Assembly (NCBI GenBank): GCA_964510055.1
Contig: CAZDZY010000008.1
Coordinates: 1 to 45,264 of the forward strand
Origin: DTFZ01 sp964510055
GTDB taxonomy: Bacteria; Bacillota; Clostridia; Christensenellales; SZUA-584
Length of the DNA stretch: 45,264 nt
Reading direction: 5' to 3'
In this document: piece by piece, positions 39,730-45,264 of the stretch
How the letters are laid out: each line of letters begins with the position of its first letter
How positions within the stretch are numbered: position 1 is the first letter of the stretch
Program-made: the position numbers and the translations under genes
Notes under the pieces: model-generated
What the model saw: only the letters and a program-made list of their open reading frames with translations
The model's database searches: none
Told to the model about the DNA's origin: nothing

Positions 39730-41048
39730 TGAAGGTATGTAAATTCGGCGGCACCTCGCTTGCAAACGCCGCGCAGATAACGAAAGCCAGGCAGATAGTC
39801 GAATCTGACCCGCAGCGAAGATACGTTGTGCCTTCTGCTCCGGGTAAAAGGTTTGACGGGGATACGAAAGTTACCGACCTTTTGTTTTCTTTTCACGCCG
39901 CCGCTCACAGCGGCGGCGATCACGAGACGCTCTTCAGGGAAATATCGGCACGTTTTACAGAGATACGCGACGAACTGAAGCTGGGAACGGATATTGAAAA
40001 GCATCTGGAGATAGTCAAAAAGCAGGTTTTGGCGGGAGCGTGCGAGGATTATACGGTAAGCCGCGGCGAGTATTTAAACGGGCTGCTTATCGCCGATTTT
40101 TTAGGCTATGAGTTTATCGACGCAGCCGATATGGTGTTCTTTTTTGAGAACGGAACGTTTGACGGGGAAAGAACAAGGACTGTCATGCGCGAGAGGCTTC
40201 GTAATTCTCCCAAGGCTGTTATTCCGGGTTTTTACGGAAAAAAGCCTGATGGAGAGATAAAGACGTTCTCAAGGGGCGGCTCCGATATATCGGGCGCCAT
40301 AGTCGCAAGGTCGGCAAGGGCGGACGTATATGAAAACTGGACGGATGTTCCGGGTTTTCTTGTGGCCGACCCCCGTATAGTAGATAAACCAATGGTAATA
40401 AGAAGGGTAACGTACAGGGAACTTAGGGAGCTCTCGTACATGGGAGCTACGGTGCTGCACGAAGACTCGATATTCCCCGTTTATAAGGCGAATATACCGA
40501 TAAATATCAGGAATACAAACGACCCGGAGAGCCCCGGGACGATGATAGTGCCCGATACGGCCGAAGACGGGGCAGGCACAATAACGGGAATCGCGGGTAA
40601 AAAAGGATTTTCCGTAATTTCTGTGGAAAAGGCCAATATGAACTCGGAATTAGGCTTTGGGCGAAAAGTGCTTTCCGCGTTGGAAAAGAATAATATTAAA
40701 TTCGAGCATATGCCCTCGGGGATAGACACGCTGGGGGTCGTGCTCTCGACGGGCGACCTAAAAAGCGGCCAATCTCGTTTAATAGACGATATATACGGCA
40801 TGTGCCAGCCGGATTCGCTGGAGGTATACACCGGGCTTGCGCTCATAGCGACGGTAGGCCGCGGCATGATAAGGCAGGTAGGAGTTGCCGGAAGGCTGTT
40901 TTCTGCGTTAGGCAGAAGCGGCGTAAACATACGCATGATAGACCAGGGCTCCAGCGAGATAAATATAATAGTGGGCGTGGAAGAAAAGGATTTTGAAAAA
41001 GCCATAAAGTCTATTTACACAGAGTTTTGCGGCGGGAATGATTGCTGA
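39729..41048 (+). CDS. lysC: Aspartate kinase
   Basis: 439 residues. The amino-acid kinase domain starts VCKFGGTSLANA (substrate/ATP loop) and includes FSRGGSDISGAI and VYENWTDVPGFLVADPRIV. Two ACT domains follow (about 300-435: GFSVISVEKANMNSELG and IATVGRGMIRQVGVAGRLFSALG), the regulatory part that senses lysine and/or threonine. It phosphorylates aspartate at the first step of Lys, Thr, Met and diaminopimelate synthesis. The ATG overlaps the DUF1015 stop (TAATG) and the AEC permease starts directly after its stop. Confidence 0.95.
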   Translation: MKVCKFGGTSLANAAQITKARQIVESDPQRRYVVPSAPGKRFDGDTKVTDLLFSFHAAAHSGGDHETLFREISARFTEIRDELKLGTDIEKHLEIVKKQVLAGACEDYTVSRGEYLNGLLIADFLGYEFIDAADMVFFFENGTFDGERTRTVMRERLRNSPKAVIPGFYGKKPDGEIKTFSRGGSDISGAIVARSARADVYENWTDVPGFLVADPRIVDKPMVIRRVTYRELRELSYMGATVLHEDSIFPVYKANIPINIRNTNDPESPGTMIVPDTAEDGAGTITGIAGKKGFSVISVEKANMNSELGFGRKVLSALEKNNIKFEHMPSGIDTLGVVLSTGDLKSGQSRLIDDIYGMCQPDSLEVYTGLALIATVGRGMIRQVGVAGRLFSALGRSGVNIRMIDQGSSEINIIVGVEEKDFEKAIKSIYTEFCGGNDC

Positions 41049-42032
41049 ATGGTCTGGACGGCAGTTGAAACGGTAATATCCATATTCATAATGATCGCCG
41101 CCGGAGTGTTCATATCGTGGAAAAAATGGGTCACGGCGGAGACAGTAAAGATATTCCCGAAGATAATCGTAAACGTCGCGATGCCGTGCATGATAATCTA
41201 TTTCTTTTCGGATCCGGAGTACATTACGAGGCAGAAGCTTTTGGACGCGTGGCTGCCTCTTCTTATAGTTTTTACAGTCGTACCATTAACCTTCTTTTTG
41301 GGGAAGCTTGTCGCCATAGTCTTTAGGATACCGAAGACGAGGCGGGGAGTTTTCGCGGCGCTGTTCCCGTTTTCCAATTCTATATATATTGGTATACCGG
41401 TAGCCAGAGCGTTATTTGGAGACGTTTCTTTCGCCATGTATTATTATCTTGCCAACACGGCGTTTTTCTGGACGCTAGGATTTTATTCTATACGCCGCGA
41501 TGCGGATGCGATAAACGGGGCGGATAACAGGATAAGTATCAGCGATATAATGAAAAAGCTTATAGCTCCGCCGATAATAACGCTTATAATAATGTTTGCC
41601 CTCGTATTCTCGGGACTGAAGCTGCCCGGGCTCATCGTTAAGACCGCAGAGGATATAAGCGGCCTTATAACGCCGCTGTCGCTCATTTTCATGGGCTGCA
41701 TGATATACAGCTTCGGAAAGAAATGTGTCGGTTTCGAGAGAGATCTCGTGCCGGTGCTGCTCGGAAGGTACATAATAGCGCCGGGGCTGCTTTTCGCCGC
41801 ATGTACGCTCGCGATGGGATTTTTCGGCGGACAGTTCGGAGGCGTCGATCCAATCCTTATGAGGAATGTCTTTACGGTACAGGCCGGGCTGCCGGCCATG
41901 ACGAACATATCCATTGTTGCGGAAAATTACGGCGCAGACTCAGGGTTTGCGACTAAGAGTTTTTTCTGGGCGACGCTTGTTTCGCTGCTGACGATACCCG
42001 CGTATATGCTGCTGTTCTCATTATTAAAGTAA
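41049..42032 (+). CDS. AEC (auxin efflux carrier) family permease
   Basis: 327 residues with about ten membrane helices in two halves. Family features are the first helix TVISIFIMIAAGVFISWKKW, the KIIVNVAMPCMIIYFF segment, and GLPAMTNISIVAENYGAD near the end. AEC permeases move malate, amino acids or other small acids. Its position immediately after lysC (no gap) suggests export of an amino acid of the aspartate family, but that is inference. Confidence 0.9.
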   Translation: MVWTAVETVISIFIMIAAGVFISWKKWVTAETVKIFPKIIVNVAMPCMIIYFFSDPEYITRQKLLDAWLPLLIVFTVVPLTFFLGKLVAIVFRIPKTRRGVFAALFPFSNSIYIGIPVARALFGDVSFAMYYYLANTAFFWTLGFYSIRRDADAINGADNRISISDIMKKLIAPPIITLIIMFALVFSGLKLPGLIVKTAEDISGLITPLSLIFMGCMIYSFGKKCVGFERDLVPVLLGRYIIAPGLLFAACTLAMGFFGGQFGGVDPILMRNVFTVQAGLPAMTNISIVAENYGADSGFATKSFFWATLVSLLTIPAYMLLFSLLK

Positions 42033-42057
42033 AAAACGGCTACTTCAGCCGTTTTTT
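42031..42057. terminator. Bidirectional terminator between the AEC and LysM-CAP genes
   Basis: AAAAAACGGCT (42031-42041) / AGCCGTTTTTT (42047-42057), an 11-bp perfect stem with a 5-base loop, and A and T runs that serve both strands. Confidence 0.9.
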
Positions 42058-42072
42058 AAGTCATTGGTTTTT

Positions 42073-42846
42073 CTAGTAAGGTTTCGTGAATTCCTGCGTC
42101 CAATAGAGCGTGCCGTTCGAAGCCTTGGCTACGCCTACACCTATATGCGTAAACGACGCGGACAGTATGTTTGCCCTGTGGCCCGCCGAGTTCATCCATG
42201 AGTTCATTACTTCCTGCGCGGTCCTCTGGCCGTATGCTATGTTTTCTCCCGCCGCGCTGAAACGGAGGCCGAATTTCTCCATCATCTGGAACGGCGAGCC
42301 GTATGTCGGGGACGTGTGCGAAAAGTATTTGTTATTGACCATATCCTGGCTCTTCAGCCTCGCAACGTATCCAAGCTGGCTGTCGTAGGTAAGAAGCCCC
42401 AGCCCCCTGTTTGCGCGTTCCCTGTTGACGAGCGTTATCACCTGCTGTTCATAACTCGCAAGCGAATTAGTATCCGGTACCATTATCGTCTGCCCGACAT
42501 ATATCCATGAGATATTTGTGATCTGCGGGTTGGCTTTTTTAAGCTCCGTAATCGATATCTGGAACTTTGCCGCTATGCCCGAAAAAGTATCGCCGCTGCG
42601 TACCGTATATTTTACGAATTTCGAAGACGGTATGGTTATCTTCTGGCCAACATATATCCATGAAGGATTCGTAATGGAAGGGTTGGCCGCGAGTATATCC
42701 GAAACAGTTAAGTTGTAATACCCCGCTATCCTGGAAAGGGTGTCCCCTGATTTAACGGTATAGACCTGTCCTTCGGCGAAACATACCGAAGAGGAAATTA
42801 TCAGGATGACCGCTAAAATCAGCGCTGTTTTTCTTGATATTTTCAT
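42073..42846 (-). CDS. Secreted LysM - CAP (SCP/YkwD) domain protein
   Basis: 257 residues from ATG 42846. The signal peptide (about 1-24) ends SSVCFA. Two LysM domains follow (about 27-70 and 77-120: VYTVKSGDTLSRIA and KYTVRSGDTFSGIA, each ending IYVGQ(K/T)I), then a CAP domain (about 133-255) with HTSPTYGSPFQMMEKFG, GENIAYG and WMNSAGHRANIL. LysM binds peptidoglycan, so the protein should sit in the wall or spore cortex/coat; similar clostridial and Bacillus proteins are often sporulation-linked. The start is not firm, since no ribosome site lies close to ATG 42846; an AAGGAG site is about 30 bases upstream, and a TTG at 42900 gives an alternative 275-residue reading. Confidence 0.88.
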   Translation of the reverse strand: MKISRKTALILAVILIISSSVCFAEGQVYTVKSGDTLSRIAGYYNLTVSDILAANPSITNPSWIYVGQKITIPSSKFVKYTVRSGDTFSGIAAKFQISITELKKANPQITNISWIYVGQTIMVPDTNSLASYEQQVITLVNRERANRGLGLLTYDSQLGYVARLKSQDMVNNKYFSHTSPTYGSPFQMMEKFGLRFSAAGENIAYGQRTAQEVMNSWMNSAGHRANILSASFTHIGVGVAKASNGTLYWTQEFTKPY

Positions 42847-42908
42847 AATTTTATTAGAAAAAATGCCTTTTTTCCGCTCCTTATGATAGATTTTATACAA
42901 TTATTCTG

Positions 42909-42934
42909 TGTAAATAATAATTATTTTATTTACA
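42909..42934. promoter_or_regulatory. Palindrome in the divergent LysM-CAP / GntR intergenic region
   Basis: TGTAAATAA (42909-42917) and TTATTTACA (42926-42934) are perfect inverted repeats spaced by 8 bases. Located between divergent genes, they may be an operator for the GntR protein, or simply AT-rich promoter DNA. Confidence 0.45.
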
Positions 42935-43019
42935 AAGATATCACTGCCTGCTAAAGTTATATATATCCAGCAGAGTAAATACAGAACGAATTGATCAGCG
43001 GTTTCTAAGGGATATTGCT

Positions 43020-43724
43020 ATGAACGACCGTGTTCCGACTTATTTTAAATTAAAAAATAAAATATTGAATGACATCGAGACGGGAGTGCTGGTGCCGGGA
43101 GACGCGCTTCCTTCCGAGCGTGCGCTTGCGGTTTTGCACGGGCTTTCAAGAATGACGGTAAGGCAGGCGCTAACCGACCTCGTTGCCGCCGGGGTATTGT
43201 ACCGCGAACAGGGGCGCGGGACGTTCGTTTCCGCGCGCAAGATGAAGCAGCGCAACATTTCAAGTTTTTCCGAAACAGTGTGTGAAATGGGGTTTACACC
43301 CAGCACTAAGGTGGCGGAATTCGATATCATAAAACCGCCGGACGATATCGCGGGCAAGCTTATGATAAAAGATACGGACGTATTCAGGGCAGTCAGGGTA
43401 AGGCTTGCTGATACTGTCCCGGTGGCGGTGGAAGAGGTGTTCATACCGTTTCATATATGCCCGGGGCTCGAAAGAAAAGACCTTCAGTCTTCGCTTTACA
43501 CAATAATAAACGAGATGTTCGGCCACCGGATAGGCAGCGCGGATTGTTCGGTATCCACCCGGCACCCGTCGGCAAGGCAGCAGGAGTACTTAAATATTTC
43601 AAGGAATACGCCTGTGCTGAAGATAGACACGCTGTATTATTCGATAAGCGGGATAACGCTTTATTATGAGCGCGCAATATACCGCGCCGACATGTACGAA
43701 TGCAAGTTCAGGATAACGACCTGA
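43020..43724 (+). CDS. GntR-family (HutC/UTRA) transcriptional regulator
   Basis: 234 residues. The N-terminal winged helix (about 5-72) has PSERALAVLHGLSRMTVRQALTDLVAAGVLYREQGRGTFV, a textbook GntR sequence. The UTRA ligand domain (about 95-230) has SFSETVCEMGFTPSTKV and a C-terminal ALYYERA-type end (ITLYYERAIYRADMYEC). The HutC subfamily responds to small ligands such as sugar phosphates, amino acids or N-acetylglucosamine derivatives. AAGGGATATT is the probable ribosome site. No obvious target gene is adjacent except the divergent LysM-CAP gene. Confidence 0.93.
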   Translation: MNDRVPTYFKLKNKILNDIETGVLVPGDALPSERALAVLHGLSRMTVRQALTDLVAAGVLYREQGRGTFVSARKMKQRNISSFSETVCEMGFTPSTKVAEFDIIKPPDDIAGKLMIKDTDVFRAVRVRLADTVPVAVEEVFIPFHICPGLERKDLQSSLYTIINEMFGHRIGSADCSVSTRHPSARQQEYLNISRNTPVLKIDTLYYSISGITLYYERAIYRADMYECKFRITT

Positions 43725-43735
43725 TCGGTTTGTCG

Positions 43736-43756
43736 AAAAACCTGCGGTTTTTGGGG
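43736..43756 (+). terminator. Terminator of the GntR gene
   Basis: AAAAACC-TGC-GGTTTTT (43736-43752), a short hairpin 11 bp after the stop. The same AAAACCTGCGGTTTT sequence recurs at 43774-43788. Confidence 0.65.
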
Positions 43757-43947
43757 TCCCCTGCACCCCAAAAAAAACCTGCGGTTTTCCGCCAGTCTTC
43801 CGGCTTTGTACGCTTCACCTTGTTCCTCGCGCTATACGCTCGAAACGGCGCAAAGCCGCAAGGTGTGGGCTGCGCGTGGCTGGGGTCCACGAAAAGCGAA
43901 GCTTTATGGGCAAATCAGAGCCCGTCTTGCCCACGAATTATGTTCAA
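43757..43947. repeat. Hairpin-rich intergenic sequence
   Basis: A chain of short stems: the repeated AAAACCTGCGGTTTT, CACCTTG (43816-43822) with CAAGGTG (43859-43865), GTGG/CCAC near 43880, AAAGC/GCTTT near 43895, and TGGGCAA/TTGCCCA (about 43908-43932). The part GGGGTCCACGAAAAGCGAAGCTTT resembles the second hairpin of foldback elements A and B, so it may hold a diverged third copy. No credible gene is present. Confidence 0.45.
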
Positions 43948-43966
43948 TTCTATTCAATTTGATAAT

Positions 43967-43995
43967 AAAAAAGGTTGGCAGCCGCCAACCTTTTT
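43967..43995. terminator. Terminator of alaS
   Basis: GGTTGGC (43973-43979) / GCCAACC (43984-43990) with AAAAAA before and TTTTT after, so it works in both directions. It lies 13 bp after the alaS stop on the minus strand. Confidence 0.85.
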
Positions 43996-44002
43996 AAGCA
44001 TG

Positions 44003-45264
44003 TTATTGGTCAATAAGTACGGCTTTTATGCGGCGCACTCCCGCGCTGCTCGATTGCTCTTTCTGTATCTCAAAAAGCCCGAGGTCGCCGGTATTGCCCG
44101 CGTGCGGTCCTCCGCATATCTCTTTCGAGAACCCGCCCATGGTATATACCTTTACTATATTGCCGTATTTCGATTCGAAAAGCCCTATGGCGCCTTTGCC
44201 TTTAGCCTCCTCAACGCTCATTTCCTCGCAGACAACCGGCGCTTTTGCGCCTATGGCTTCGTTGACCAGCCGCTCGACCTCTTTCAGTTCATCGCCTGTC
44301 ATAGGCCTCGCGAACGAAAAGTCGAATCTCAGCCTTTCGGCGGTAATATTGCTGCCTTTCTGCGCTACTTCGCTGCCCAGCACTTTACGCAGAGCTGCGT
44401 GGAGAAGGTGCGTCGCGGTATGCAGCTTCGCCGTGGCTTCGCCCGTGTCCGCGAGGCCGCCCTTGAAACGCTGCTCTGCCCCGGCGCCCGATACTTCCTG
44501 ATGTTTTTTAAACGCTTCTTCGAAGCCTTTCTGGTCGACCTCTATTCCGTGTTCATGGGCGAGCTCCAAAGTAAATTCGAGAGGGAAACCGAACGTATCG
44601 TACAGGTGGAAAGCGTCCTGCCCGGATATCGTCTTTTCCTGCAGGCGCGACTCGAGTTTTTCAAATTCGCGCAAGCCCTGCTTTATAGTGCGCTGGAACC
44701 TCTCCTCCTCGAGATTGAGCTCCGTTATTATGCGCTGTTCGTTGCGCCCCAACTCAGGATAAACGTCTTTATATTTATCTATGACCGCCCTTGCTATATG
44801 CTGCAGCGAAAGCTCGGGAATTCCTAAGCCCAGCGCGTACCTTACCGCCCTGCGGATAAGCCGGCGCAGCACGTAGCCCTGGTCTACATTCGAAGGGGTA
44901 ACGCCCTTCTCGTCGCCGAGTATGAACGTTGCGCATCTTACGTGGTCGGAAACTATGCGGAACGCCTTCGTCGTCTCGCCGCCGTCGCCGTAATTTTTAC
45001 CGGAAAGCTCCGTGATCTTTGCCATTATTCCGCTGAACATATCTGTTTCGTAAACTGATGATCTGCCCTGCATTATGGTTATAGTGCGGTCGAGGCCCAT
45101 GCCGGTATCGACGTTTTTCTGCGCGAGAGGCTCGAACTTCCCGTCCGCGGTCTTATTGTACTGCATGAAAACGTCGTTCCAGATCTCGAGGTATTTGCCG
45201 CACGAGCATGCCGGGCTGCAAGTATCACAGCACTTCGGCTTGCCCATATCTATGAACATCTCGG
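44003..45264 (-). CDS. alaS: Alanine--tRNA ligase, short form (C-terminal part; N-terminus beyond window)
   Basis: About 420 residues are visible; the frame continues past base 45264. The visible start covers the end of the catalytic domain (EIWNDVFMQYN, VDTGMGLDR), then the tRNA-recognition region (HVRCATFILGD, GYVLRRLIRRAVR) and the editing domain with zinc ligands HTATH (HxxxH) and CGGPH (CxxxH). The protein ends about 30 residues after CGGPH, so the long C-terminal linker and DHHA1/C-Ala domain of standard AlaS (~870 residues) are absent. The Cys-rich stretch PKCCDTCSPACSCGKYLEIW is typical of short clostridial AlaS. It charges tRNA-Ala and edits Ser/Gly errors. Confidence 0.93.
   Translation of the reverse strand, partial: EMFIDMGKPKCCDTCSPACSCGKYLEIWNDVFMQYNKTADGKFEPLAQKNVDTGMGLDRTITIMQGRSSVYETDMFSGIMAKITELSGKNYGDGGETTKAFRIVSDHVRCATFILGDEKGVTPSNVDQGYVLRRLIRRAVRYALGLGIPELSLQHIARAVIDKYKDVYPELGRNEQRIITELNLEEERFQRTIKQGLREFEKLESRLQEKTISGQDAFHLYDTFGFPLEFTLELAHEHGIEVDQKGFEEAFKKHQEVSGAGAEQRFKGGLADTGEATAKLHTATHLLHAALRKVLGSEVAQKGSNITAERLRFDFSFARPMTGDELKEVERLVNEAIGAKAPVVCEEMSVEEAKGKGAIGLFESKYGNIVKVYTMGGFSKEICGGPHAGNTGDLGLFEIQKEQSSSAGVRRIKAVLIDQ

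Noticed and set aside
39162..39765. Minus-strand ORFs opposite the DUF1015 tail
   Set aside because: They are low-complexity Ser/Tyr/Phe-rich shadows of the acidic plus-strand repeats.
43700..44827. 375-codon plus-strand ORF
   Set aside because: It lies largely antisense to alaS, has no ribosome site and its translation shows no domain; it is a shadow of the AlaS frame plus intergenic sequence.
1..45264. tRNA, rRNA or known riboswitch genes
   Set aside because: No cloverleaf with conserved T-loop, no rRNA sequence and no riboswitch consensus could be recognised by eye; a dedicated covariance search could still reveal one.

Overview
The window looks like chromosomal DNA of an anaerobic, spore-forming member of the Clostridia, probably uncultured and perhaps gut-associated. 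Pointers are the C-terminal part of Spo0A at the left edge, the clostridial MazG-like / YybS / GdpP / L9 / DnaB block, a flavodiiron protein with rubredoxin, Gram-positive type lipoproteins, and a short AlaS. A run of 10 Ns inside a repeat marks an assembly gap, so the source may be a draft or metagenome assembly. Codon use is rich in ATA (Ile) and AGG (Arg) at moderate GC, except for a clearly AT-rich island at about 745-5000. I cannot place the organism more precisely.

Layout. 1-745: end of spo0A and its terminator. 745-4940: AT-rich island with a secreted metzincin-type metalloprotease (two ricin-like and two InlB-type repeats, one frameshift), a small lipoprotein, the remnant of a second metzincin and a second, paralogous lipoprotein, that is, a duplicated two-gene module. 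5000-10235: plus-strand housekeeping operon (MazG-like, YybS, c-di-AMP phosphodiesterase GdpP, ribosomal protein L9, DnaB helicase) ending in an unusual set of alternative hairpins. 10312-15533: minus-strand Nudix-HAD fusion and three tandem lipoprotein serpins with different reactive-centre loops. 15857-17353: sodium:solute symporter. 17423-21783: minus-strand flavodiiron protein, rubredoxin (too short for most ORF cut-offs), DUF1858 protein, zinc-ribbon membrane protein, PHP phosphoesterase and a membrane-anchored alkaline phosphatase. 21850-26460: a 30-bp tandem repeat, a heterodimeric ABC exporter and its TetR regulator with a palindromic operator. 26560-29127: ApbE lipoprotein, NusG domain II protein, Gx transporter and a YugP-type zinc peptidase. 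29295-31274: transketolase. 31378-33210: a TetR / membrane-anchored flavodoxin / CDP-alcohol phosphatidyltransferase cassette flanked by a duplicate of the tkt 3' end. 33425-35705: two signal peptidases I, DUF951 and MscS. 35857-37507: a parvulin-type foldase lipoprotein bracketed by two copies of a ~158-bp foldback repeat. 37708-42032: DUF1015 protein with a long charged repetitive tail, aspartate kinase and an AEC permease. 42073-43724: divergent LysM-CAP protein and GntR/UTRA regulator. 43736-45264: structured intergenic DNA and the C-terminal part of a short AlaS.

How it fits together. Much of the accessory content concerns the cell surface and proteolysis: secreted metzincins, three surface serpins, two signal peptidases, a PrsA-like foldase, a membrane zinc peptidase and a LysM-CAP protein. 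A second theme is flavin redox chemistry: flavodiiron protein with rubredoxin, ApbE, and a flavodoxin predicted to face outward. The strongest candidates for something undescribed are the duplicated metzincin-lipoprotein module, the serpin triplication with loop divergence, the tkt-flanked three-gene cassette, the foldback repeat family, the DUF1015 tail and the phased-stop tandem repeat. No complete mobile element, CRISPR array, tRNA or rRNA was found.
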